This document shows positions 17,019-23,818 of a DNA stretch of 60,004 nt, in pieces. The first letter of the stretch is position 1, and each line of letters opens with the position of its first letter. The stretch is from an uncultured Prochlorococcus sp. Its GTDB lineage: Bacteria > Cyanobacteriota > Cyanobacteriia > PCC-6307 > Cyanobiaceae. A model generated the notes under the pieces. That model saw only the letters and a program-made list of their open reading frames with translations. It did not search any database and had not been told where the DNA came from. The translations under genes were made by a program, and so were the position numbers. Location: assembly GCA_902634795.1 (NCBI GenBank), contig CACPLK010000004.1, positions 1 to 60,004 on the forward strand. The letters are read 5' to 3'.

Positions 17019-17055
17019 CAAACCTGTCTGCATTTTATCAATGTAGACAGGTTTG
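17019..17055 (-). promoter_or_regulatory. Long hairpin between znuA and the 105-aa gene
   Basis: A 16-bp stem with a single G-T wobble (arms 17019-17034 and 17040-17055) and a 5-base loop. In the leftward message it starts 12 bases after the znuA stop and ends just before the next start codon. It is not followed by a T-run, so it more likely limits translation of the next gene, protects the znuA message or marks a processing site. The role is inferred. Confidence 0.6.
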
Positions 17056-17067
17056 TATTTGTAAAAG

Positions 17068-18597
17068 TTAAGGGTTACTTAAATCATTCCATTTACTCTC
17101 AAGTTCATCACCCTCTTTCTCGTCACATTCTCCACCAAGCGAATCAACAATTGTACATGTGTTGTGTACTGCTACTGAAACAGTATTCCCTTCTAGCATT
17201 AGACCATCAACAAAGATCTGATTTCTTGCAATAGGGGTGGAAGTTTGTCTGCTAAGGTTTTTCAATAGCTTGGAAGGAGGCTTTTGCTCAGCGAATAATA
17301 CTTTCACGTTTTCTTCTTTCAGCTCGGCTATTACCGTTGAAATAGTCTCTGGTCGAAGGCTGGAAGAATCACCAACGTAATCTAATAAACTCAAAGTCTT
17401 CAAGCCAAATGCATCTCCGTAATATTCCATCGCTTTGTGCTTAGAAACGATTGTCCTTCGATCAGTAGGAATTGTGGCAACTTGTTTTTGAGTCCATAAA
17501 TCGAGATCTTCCAAAATAGAATTAACGGCTTGAGTCCTCTCTTTTAAAACTTTTTTTGTTTCTCTGTCAAAGAAGGAAATTTTCTTATTGATATTTTTAG
17601 AAATGACATTTCCCATCTTGATGATGTTATGAGGGTCATGCCAGATATGAGGATCTAGCCCACCATGGTCATGGTGATGATGGTGATCGCCTTCATCTGG
17701 GACTTGAGCAATCGGTTCAACATCGTCGCCTGAAATATCCTTAAAGAAATGTTCGTCGGCTTCAAATTCAAAAGGCATATGCTCAGTAAAGAATGCATAT
17801 TTACCAGCTTTTTTGATTTCTACAGTAAATGTTGTGATGTCTTTCTTCTCATTAAATGAGAGAAAATATGCTTTTTCCTGCGCAACAAGTTTGTCATTAT
17901 TGCGTTTAGTTTCTGAATCCTGAGACCCTAATAATTCTTTAGCAAGCTCTTCTGATGCTTCAATATCACCAGAGTTGAGAATAACCATTTTCATTGCAGG
18001 ATCAGCATAGTCTCCATCGACTTTGGCAAAAGACCATTTGTATGTTCCTGCTGAAAGATCAAAAACACCAGCCCATTCAAAAGCTCCCTCTCCATGGGCA
18101 TCGCCATGATCATCGTGGTCGTCATGATCGTCATGCTTAGCAGCTGAATGATCGTCATGATCATCGTGGTCATCATCCTTAGCAGCTGAATGATCATCGT
18201 GATCGTCATGATGATCGTCTATTTCTATTGCACTTACGCCTACAACAACAGTTAAAGGATTATCTAACCATTTTTTCATTGCAGGGGTCATCTCTGAACC
18301 AAGAGTAAATACTTGGTTTGCACTTTTTAGTGTTTGAGCTTGCCTTGGAGTGATTTTGACATCATGAACATCTTGTTTTCTATCAATTAAGCAGGTTACA
18401 GGTGTTGAAGGTGGTGCAATAGCAGAAACGACATCGCAGACTAATGGCTCTACGGCAACAATTGGTTTTGAATTTGCCTGTGCACTCTGATTAATTCCAG
18501 AAAACAAAAATGCTCCAGCAACAAGAGAACTTTTTAGAGCTGTTTTATTGATTATGGATTTAGCCTTTTTGGACTGATTAGAAAAATTCGACATCAA
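17068..18597 (-). CDS. znuA: Zinc ABC transporter binding protein (ZnuA) with large insert
   Basis: Periplasmic zinc-binding component, 509 residues against about 300-340 for typical ZnuA. A signal peptide ends near AQA-NS (about residue 42). The N-lobe has QDVHDVKITPRQ with a metal-ligand histidine (78); the C-lobe has DPHIWHDPHN (315-324), SKHKAMEYY (His 387) and LFAEQ. Between the lobes are an Asp/His-rich low-complexity stretch (127-170), a beta domain (about 172-280) resembling one in the neighbouring COG0523 protein, and a second His-rich tract (304-311). The first His-rich stretch contains repeated DHSAAK units. It is the first gene of the leftward zinc operon. Confidence 0.92.
   Translation of the reverse strand: MMSNFSNQSKKAKSIINKTALKSSLVAGAFLFSGINQSAQANSKPIVAVEPLVCDVVSAIAPPSTPVTCLIDRKQDVHDVKITPRQAQTLKSANQVFTLGSEMTPAMKKWLDNPLTVVVGVSAIEIDDHHDDHDDHSAAKDDDHDDHDDHSAAKHDDHDDHDDHGDAHGEGAFEWAGVFDLSAGTYKWSFAKVDGDYADPAMKMVILNSGDIEASEELAKELLGSQDSETKRNNDKLVAQEKAYFLSFNEKKDITTFTVEIKKAGKYAFFTEHMPFEFEADEHFFKDISGDDVEPIAQVPDEGDHHHHHDHGGLDPHIWHDPHNIIKMGNVISKNINKKISFFDRETKKVLKERTQAVNSILEDLDLWTQKQVATIPTDRRTIVSKHKAMEYYGDAFGLKTLSLLDYVGDSSSLRPETISTVIAELKEENVKVLFAEQKPPSKLLKNLSRQTSTPIARNQIFVDGLMLEGNTVSVAVHNTCTIVDSLGGECDEKEGDELESKWNDLSNP
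18105..18230. repeat. In-gene repeat encoding the His/Asp tract of ZnuA
   Basis: Imperfect tandem copies of GATCATCGTGGTC-like units with two copies of TTAGCAGCTGAATGATC (around 18137 and 18179). They translate to repeated DHDDHSAAK. Slippage could change the number of metal-binding histidines between strains. Confidence 0.7.
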
Positions 18598-18618
18598 AAA
18601 TATTAAGTGTATCTAAAA

Positions 18619-18634
18619 CGATAATCATTTTCAT
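18619..18634. promoter_or_regulatory. Putative Zur site in the znuA / znuC spacer
   Basis: CGATAATCATTTTCAT contains GATAAT-C-ATTTTC, a near-perfect palindrome with one mismatch, resembling Zur boxes of cyanobacteria and other bacteria. It lies 22 bases from the znuA start and about 50 from znuC in the only divergent spacer, so it could repress both units. A zur gene lies within the cluster. Binding has not been tested. Confidence 0.65.
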
Positions 18635-18683
18635 TTGGTCTTGGCAAGTATATTATGTTGCTTGTCAGCAAATCCTCTAATTG

Positions 18684-19379
18684 ATGTCTAGTCTGATTGC
18701 TGAAAATGTGACATATTCCTATTCGAGTAATATCAAACCTGCTTTAAGCAAGGTTTCTCTAAAGCTTGAGCAAGGTACTTTGACTGCTCTTGTTGGTCCG
18801 AATGGCGCTGGTAAGTCTACATTATTAAGCTTGCTGCAAGGTAGTAGCAAGCCGGATCAAGGAGAAATTACTGTTGACGGAAAGCCTTTGATTAATAATC
18901 GATCTCAAGTGGCTTTAATGCCTCAGAGGGGAAAGCTGAATTGGAATTTTCCAATTACTGTTGAAGGATTAGTTGCTTTAGGTCGAGTAAATCATTCTAA
19001 ATCGACTTGTTGTGAATTAGAAGCAGCTCTTCAACGTGTTGGAATATCTCATTTAGCAAAAAGGAGACTTGATGCTTTGTCTGGTGGACAGCAACAAAGA
19101 GCATTACTTGCAAAAACATTAATGAATCCAGCCAAAATTTTTCTTCTTGATGAACCTTGCTCCGCCTTTGATCCTCCCGCTAAAGAAGATTTCCTTTTAA
19201 TCATCCGTCAGCTGGCCGATTCGGGATTCACGGTTTTTGTTAGTAGTCATGACTGGGGAACATCTTTGAATGCCTATGACAAGGTTGTTGCTTTAGACAA
19301 AATTATTTTGGCTTCAGGCAGTCCTCAGGAAGTTCAGGAAAAACTTAGTTCAATTAATTATTTAAGGTGGAAGTTATAG
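18684..19379 (+). CDS. znuC: Zinc ABC transporter ATPase (ZnuC)
   Basis: ATPase of the zinc importer, about 231 residues. Walker A is GPNGAGKST, the signature LSGGQQQRALLAKTL, Walker B FLLDEPCSAFDP and the switch SSHDW. The ATG at 18684 (MSSLIAENVTYSY) is preferred over the adjacent TTG at 18681. It is divergent from znuA and separated from znuB by the oppositely oriented zur gene, an unusual split of the transporter into three transcripts. Confidence 0.93.
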   Translation: MSSLIAENVTYSYSSNIKPALSKVSLKLEQGTLTALVGPNGAGKSTLLSLLQGSSKPDQGEITVDGKPLINNRSQVALMPQRGKLNWNFPITVEGLVALGRVNHSKSTCCELEAALQRVGISHLAKRRLDALSGGQQQRALLAKTLMNPAKIFLLDEPCSAFDPPAKEDFLLIIRQLADSGFTVFVSSHDWGTSLNAYDKVVALDKIILASGSPQEVQEKLSSINYLRWKL

Positions 19380-19402
19380 GTTTGATTCATGTTCATGTAA
19401 TC

Positions 19403-19807
19403 TTATCCAGCATTAAGTTGCTGAGAACAATTTTGGCAGAGACCAAAGTACTCAAGAGTATGAAACAAAAGCTCAAATTTTTTAGAAGTGTTTTTCGATA
19501 GATCCATCATTTTGACCGGACATCCCTTCAAGCGTGTTGTTTCTCCACAGCTTACGCAAGTTAAATGATGAATATCTCTTTCAACTGGCGCATAAAGAAC
19601 CTCACCATTGGGAAGATGTCTGGAACGAATCAAACCTTGCTTTACGAGTGCTTGTAGGTTTCGATAGACCGTGGTCAGTCCCATTGCCTTTTCACCATTG
19701 TGAAGTTGTCTGTGCAGTTCTTGCCCACTCAATTCATCAGTACATTTCTTGAGTTCATTGAGCAGTTGTTGCTGACGTCTAGTGATTTCAGGCTTGCTTG
19801 TACTCAT
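19403..19807 (-). CDS. zur: Fur-family regulator, probable zinc sensor Zur
   Basis: About 134 residues from the ATG at 19807 (MSTSKPEITRRQQQLL); an open extension to 19843 exists but would invade the spacer. The winged-helix domain carries GLTTVYRNLQALVKQGLI, the family DNA-recognition helix. The dimerisation part has HHLTCVSCG and LCQNC, two CxxC pairs that hold structural zinc. It nests between znuC and znuB, and this location favours Zur over Fur or PerR. It probably represses zinc uptake when zinc is ample. Confidence 0.88.
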   Translation of the reverse strand: MSTSKPEITRRQQQLLNELKKCTDELSGQELHRQLHNGEKAMGLTTVYRNLQALVKQGLIRSRHLPNGEVLYAPVERDIHHLTCVSCGETTRLKGCPVKMMDLSKNTSKKFELLFHTLEYFGLCQNCSQQLNAG

Positions 19808-19860
19808 AAGCAAGATCTTAATTTGATCTCTAATACTGACCATACTGAATCATTGGCTTA
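19808..19860. promoter_or_regulatory. Short divergent zur / znuB spacer
   Basis: Fifty-three bases if zur starts at 19807. It contains AGATC-N7-GATCT, a small inverted repeat, and TGAATCATT, a partial match to the putative Zur core upstream of znuA. Both promoters must lie here or overlap the zur 5' end. Confidence 0.35.
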
Positions 19861-20646
19861 ATGTCTTTTTTAAATACAAATTGGTGGATAATTCCTCTTT
19901 TGATAACTTCCTTTTCTGGAATACTTTGCCCTGCGATGGGAACTGTATTGATCACTCATAAAAGGCTTCTTCAAGTTAATTTAATTTCGCATTGTGTGTT
20001 GCCAGGTCTTGCTTTGGCTATGGCGCTTGGTTTGGATCCTTCTATTGGTGGAGTCATCAGCGGTTTGGTAGGAGCTATTGCAGCAGAAAGCTTGACAAAT
20101 AAAAAAAATCAAAATTATGAAGCGGTTATGAATACAATTCTTTCTGGTTCGATAGGACTCGGTGTTTTGCTTATACCTCTACTGGGCATCAGGATTGATT
20201 TGGAGGCTGTTTTATTTGGAGATTTATTAACTGCAAATCTGAGTGATCTGCTAAGAACTTTGATCGCTTTCTCGGTATTTATTTGCTTGATGCTTTTTGG
20301 TTACGACAAGCTTGTTCATATTGGTCTTGATCCAGAAGGAGCTGCTTCAAGTGGAGTTAATGTATCTTTTTTAAATTTGGCTCTTGGTTTTACTACTGCA
20401 CTTGTCATTGTGAGTTCAATGTCTGCAGTGGGAGTGGTTCTTGTGATTGCATTACTTTCAACCCCAACTTTGTTGGGATTACAGAAAGCAAGATCTTTAT
20501 GGATTGCGATGGTTAGATCCTCCATATTTGGATTAATTTTATCGCTTATAGGTTTTTCTCTTGCTATGGTTTTGAATTTGCCTCCTGGACCTTTGATTAG
20601 TGTGGTTTGTGTGATTTCATTAATTTTGCTACCAAACAATAGATAG
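19861..20646 (+). CDS. znuB: Zinc ABC transporter permease (ZnuB)
   Basis: Membrane subunit of the ABC-3 family, 261 residues with about eight hydrophobic helices. Family features are SGILCPAMGTVLITHKRLL and ISHCVLPGLALAMALG, and the conserved central and C-terminal SAVGVVLVIALLSTPT. The GLDPEGAASSGVN loop is the usual cytoplasmic coupling region. It starts 53 bases from zur in the opposite direction. Confidence 0.93.
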   Translation: MSFLNTNWWIIPLLITSFSGILCPAMGTVLITHKRLLQVNLISHCVLPGLALAMALGLDPSIGGVISGLVGAIAAESLTNKKNQNYEAVMNTILSGSIGLGVLLIPLLGIRIDLEAVLFGDLLTANLSDLLRTLIAFSVFICLMLFGYDKLVHIGLDPEGAASSGVNVSFLNLALGFTTALVIVSSMSAVGVVLVIALLSTPTLLGLQKARSLWIAMVRSSIFGLILSLIGFSLAMVLNLPPGPLISVVCVISLILLPNNR

Positions 20647-20763
20647 ATTTGTTTTTACTCTTATTTATTGCTCCTAAGAGGTACTTTTTGGATGGTTGAA
20701 AAGAGATAGCTTCTTAAAGATCAAGAAATCTGAAAATGGTAACGATATGGTTTTGAATCCAAT

Positions 20764-20788
20764 AAAATATCCATTAATTGGATATTTT
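20764..20788. promoter_or_regulatory. Perfect palindrome upstream of the RHH gene
   Basis: AAAATATCCA, five bases, then TGGATATTTT: 10-bp perfect arms. It ends 22 bases before the start of a ribbon-helix-helix protein, where an operator for self-regulation would be expected. An AT-rich bidirectional terminator is the main alternative, since znuB ends about 120 bases upstream. Confidence 0.55.
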
Positions 20789-20810
20789 CCACCCTTTCAT
20801 TGATTAACTC

Positions 20811-21428
20811 ATGAAGAGAACTCAACTCAATGTAAGTATTGACCCAAAACTCTTAGAAAAGATTAAAGAGAGTGCGAGGATTTCGGGCAAATCATTGGTT
20901 GGTTATGTCTCTGATTGTTTTGTTAATCAAATAGAGAACCTGCCTGTTGAATCGATAGATTCTCGATTTCGAATGATTGAACAAAGATTGCAATCAATAG
21001 AGAAGAAAATTGACTTTCCTGATTATGTGAGCCATGTTAAACCATCTTTTACACCTCATGAATTGCAGAATTTTAATGAATTCATTAAAGCTGTTTTCAG
21101 CAAAGAGTTAAAAAGAAAGGGATATAGATCAATGAAAGAAGCATGGAATGATTTTATAAACCATATAAATTGTTTTGAACAATGGAATGAGACATGTTCT
21201 TTTAGGCTTAAAGAGTCGCTTTTTATTGAACATGCTGATCCTTTAACAAGTGAAGAAATCAATCATCTTAAAGAAGGACAAGTATGTCCTCAACCAATCA
21301 GAACAGGGATCATTAATTGGATCAACAATTCAGATAGAGGAGAATGTTGTTGCTCCGATAAACAGTTCCCTTCACAGCAGCAAATTTGCGAAAAGGGTTC
21401 AAAATTAGTTGAAGATATATATTCTTAG
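20811..21428 (+). CDS. Ribbon-helix-helix DNA-binding protein
   Basis: 205 residues. Residues 1-42 (MKRTQLNVSIDPKLLEKIKE, then SGKSLVGYVSDC) match a ribbon-helix-helix fold with the beta-strand that reads DNA. The remainder is helical and unassigned, with many cysteines near the end (GECCCSDKQ and others), which might sense metal or redox state. It sits between znuB and the DUF3721 genes. Probably a regulator; whether of the zinc genes is unknown. A perfect palindrome precedes it. Confidence 0.65.
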   Translation: MKRTQLNVSIDPKLLEKIKESARISGKSLVGYVSDCFVNQIENLPVESIDSRFRMIEQRLQSIEKKIDFPDYVSHVKPSFTPHELQNFNEFIKAVFSKELKRKGYRSMKEAWNDFINHINCFEQWNETCSFRLKESLFIEHADPLTSEEINHLKEGQVCPQPIRTGIINWINNSDRGECCCSDKQFPSQQQICEKGSKLVEDIYS

Positions 21429-21562
21429 ATCAATCAAGATCACTGTTCGAAAGTTAATTCAATCATAAGTTGTTATAAAAACAGGGAGGATGAATTGAAG
21501 CGTTTGTAGATATATTGCCAAGAATTTTATACGACTACCTTAGATTCTTCATTACTTCAAGA

Positions 21563-22006
21563 TTAGTGAGGGTTGATATGGACTGCACAAGGCATCCATA
21601 ATTTACCCATCTTATGGACACCATTGCATCCGAGCTTTTTGGCTTCGATCTCTGCCTGAGCTTTGGTTGGATATGCATATATATTTTTTGAAGATGAAGA
21701 ATTAGAACGATTGATTGACTCCTGAATAGCATTGTTTTCTGGACTCCATACCTTTAGACCCATGGTTGTTATGCCAGCAGAGAAGATTCCCATACCTACA
21801 ATTGAAGCATTGATAACCCCCATAGCCACTACACCAATAGAGACAACACCCATTGGGACGATTCCAATGGTGACAATCCCCATAGGAACAATACCAATCG
21901 AGATATAACCAAGTGGTGCTATTCCAATCGCAATTTTTTTGGGTTTACTTCCACAATGAGAAGGACTTTCTGATGCTTCCTGCTTAGAAGTATTTGAAGT
22001 TGTCAT
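21563..22006 (-). CDS. Decapeptide-repeat protein with C-terminal DUF3721
   Basis: 147 residues. Residues 25-83 are six tandem 10-residue repeats of the type IGIVPMGVVS, a pattern that suggests a small membrane-associated or beta-solenoid structure. Residues about 109-143 form a DUF3721 domain (YPTKAQAEIEAKKLGCNGVH, then KMGKLWMPC). The short acidic N-terminus has no signal peptide. It follows the DUF3721 lipoprotein gene by 12 bases in the same direction. Function is unknown; the shared domain and the zinc neighbourhood suggest metal handling. Confidence 0.75.
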   Translation of the reverse strand: MTTSNTSKQEASESPSHCGSKPKKIAIGIAPLGYISIGIVPMGIVTIGIVPMGVVSIGVVAMGVINASIVGMGIFSAGITTMGLKVWSPENNAIQESINRSNSSSSKNIYAYPTKAQAEIEAKKLGCNGVHKMGKLWMPCAVHINPH

Positions 22007-22018
22007 TGCTTAAACTTT

Positions 22019-22267
22019 TTAGTGATGATGGTGATGTCCATCATGTTTTGCTCCTTTTTCATGAGCATCATGACTCTTGCAAGGCATCCATTTATCACCC
22101 ATTTTATGCGCACCCTTACAATTGAAATCCTTTGCAGCGTTTTCAGCTTCTTGTCTAGTATCAAAGAGGGCACGAGTACTGCTTGTTTCTGAGTTACTTG
22201 AACAGCCCATTAGTGAGAATGACAGTGACATAACCAAAACAGAAACAATAGGCTTAAGGTTTTTCAT
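22019..22267 (-). CDS. DUF3721 lipoprotein with His-rich tail
   Basis: 82 residues. A lipoprotein signal ends at LMGC (Cys 22). Residues about 33-67 form a DUF3721 domain (FDTRQEAENAAKDFNCKGAH, then KMGDKWMPCKSH). The C-terminus (HDGHHHHH) is a natural poly-His tail well suited to zinc or nickel. The invariant Cys and HKMG-x-x-WMPC resemble the same domain in the next gene. Probably anchored in a membrane facing the periplasm. A role as a metal scavenger is inferred. Confidence 0.8.
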   Translation of the reverse strand: MKNLKPIVSVLVMSLSFSLMGCSSNSETSSTRALFDTRQEAENAAKDFNCKGAHKMGDKWMPCKSHDAHEKGAKHDGHHHHH

Positions 22268-22565
22268 CCTTTTTGGTCTTACTAGCTTTCCTAGTATTTA
22301 GATTAATTAGATTCTTATTGTTGTCATTGAGTTCCTTAGGATTATTCTCAAAATTGAAAGAATGAAAGAAGCCTCTCTTTTCCTAAACTTTTGCAATCAC
22401 TAAGAAGTAGGAGAGTATTAGCTCTTCTTCCACTTGCCAAAACAAAAAGTTCTTCTGAATTGTATCGATAGTCACATATAGAAGAGTCACATAGTCAAGA
22501 GCGCGATAGAAGGTTAAACGTAGATTTCTATGTAATAGGTAAACTAGTATTACTAGTTAAAATAT
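22268..22565. promoter_or_regulatory. Control region between DUF3721 genes and porin
   Basis: About 300 bases without a gene, divergent on both sides. It holds a direct repeat AGTCACATA at 22470-22478 and 22485-22493 (15-base period), a perfect palindrome at 22542-22558, and TGAGAATAATCC read leftward at 22350-22339, a weak match to the proposed Zur core. No small coding frame was convincing. Confidence 0.45.
22542..22558. promoter_or_regulatory. Perfect palindrome just before the porin start
   Basis: AACTAGTA-T-TACTAGTT, 8-bp arms around one base. It ends 7 bases before the TTG start of the porin, overlapping where a ribosome would load, so it might act as an operator or as a small hairpin in the 5' leader. 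Confidence 0.55.
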
Positions 22566-23756
22566 TTGAATCTTCTCCGTAAAGTCCTTCTCTTCCCTGT
22601 TGCTGTTGGTCTTCTTGCTCCATTAGTTGCCAATGCTGGTGGCGATGATCATAAAGGGCATCATGATCACCATAGTGGTCATATGAATATGGGAGACTCA
22701 TATCCATCAACAATGTTTATGGGAAAAACGACTTTTGTTTTGGGTGGAGTGGATGGAGTTAGCGATTCTGGAATGGGTGGAATGGGTGGAATGGGTGGAA
22801 TGTCTACTTCTGAGGAAAAGGATGGGAGCGTTTTTCATTACGATACAAAGTTAATGTTTATGACCAGTTTTAATGGTCAAGACATGCTTAAAACTGCTGT
22901 TCGCGCAGGTAACTTTGGCATGATGGAACCCTTCGGAATGATGGGTGAGGCAAGATTAGATACTGCTTTTAGTAGTAGTGATTCGTTAGAACTTCATAAG
23001 GCTTATTATCAGTTCCCTGTTGGAGATGATATTCAAGTAACTTTTGGCCCCAAACTCCGCCAAGATGATTTGCTTGGAGTGTGGCCCAGTGCTTATCCAG
23101 GAGATGGAGTTTTGTTTATTTTGAATCAGGCAGGTGCGAACGATACTTATTCCAAGAAGATGGGGGCAGGCGCAGGAATTACTTGGTCTCACGAGAAATT
23201 AGTTGCTTCTGCACTGTTTGTTTCAGAAGACGCATCAAATTCTTCGATTGGCTTTTTAACTGATGAAGGCAAAGACCATATAACAACTCAGTTGGCGTGG
23301 GTTGATGAGAAATATACTCTTGCAGCGGCCTATACACAAGCGGATAACGGTAATACTGATGATTCTCCTGATGCGAATGATTACTCTTCTTATGGAATTA
23401 GTGGTAGTTATCAATTCGGAGACGACTACAGCTTGAGTGCTGGTATTGGTTGGAAGAATCCTGAGAACGAGGATAGCCCTGATACTGCAATGAATAAGGT
23501 TGAGGATGGAAATACATGGTCTGTTGGCTTCCTATGGAATGATGCGTTTATTGAAGGAAATAAATTTGGATTTGGTATTGGAACAGCTGAAACTCATAGA
23601 GATGATGCTGGCTATGATGATCCTTTGGCTTGGGAAGCTTTTTATGATTTCACAGTTAACGATAGCGTCACAGTTACCCCAGCTATCTTTGTTATCGAGA
23701 AAGATGGTAAAGAGGATGTTAATGGAGCTTTGGTGAAAACTACTTTTAAGTTCTAG
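22566..23756 (+). CDS. Outer-membrane porin with His-rich N-terminus
   Basis: 396 residues, TTG start at 22566 (the only possible one after an in-frame stop). A signal peptide ends near ANA (residue 24). The mature N-terminus GGDDHKGHHDHHSGHMNMG has five or more histidines, then a Met/Gly repeat (GMGGMGGMGGM). The rest shows alternating beta-strands and ends in Phe (VKTTFKF), as in cyanobacterial OprB/SomA-type porins, though it lacks an obvious N-terminal SLH domain. Location next to zinc genes suggests a zinc-capturing porin; this is inference. Confidence 0.75.
   Translation: MNLLRKVLLFPVAVGLLAPLVANAGGDDHKGHHDHHSGHMNMGDSYPSTMFMGKTTFVLGGVDGVSDSGMGGMGGMGGMSTSEEKDGSVFHYDTKLMFMTSFNGQDMLKTAVRAGNFGMMEPFGMMGEARLDTAFSSSDSLELHKAYYQFPVGDDIQVTFGPKLRQDDLLGVWPSAYPGDGVLFILNQAGANDTYSKKMGAGAGITWSHEKLVASALFVSEDASNSSIGFLTDEGKDHITTQLAWVDEKYTLAAAYTQADNGNTDDSPDANDYSSYGISGSYQFGDDYSLSAGIGWKNPENEDSPDTAMNKVEDGNTWSVGFLWNDAFIEGNKFGFGIGTAETHRDDAGYDDPLAWEAFYDFTVNDSVTVTPAIFVIEKDGKEDVNGALVKTTFKF
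22770..22802 (+). repeat. 9-base tandem repeat in the porin gene
   Basis: Three exact copies of GGAATGGGT plus a partial fourth, translating to repeated GMG. Methionine-rich tracts often bind copper or silver in other proteins. Repeat number may vary between strains. Confidence 0.8.
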
Positions 23757-23818
23757 TTTTAAAGACTCGTGAGTATTGCGGGTTCGCTTTTAGATAAGTT
23801 GATGGTTTTTATAATTTT

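Noticed and set aside
18105-18230. CRISPR-like repeats
   Set aside because: The repeats are in frame, encode the His/Asp tract of ZnuA and have no spacers or cas genes nearby.
22770-22802. Short tandem repeat as a mobile-element footprint
   Set aside because: It is in frame in the porin and encodes a Gly/Met tract; no flanking duplication.
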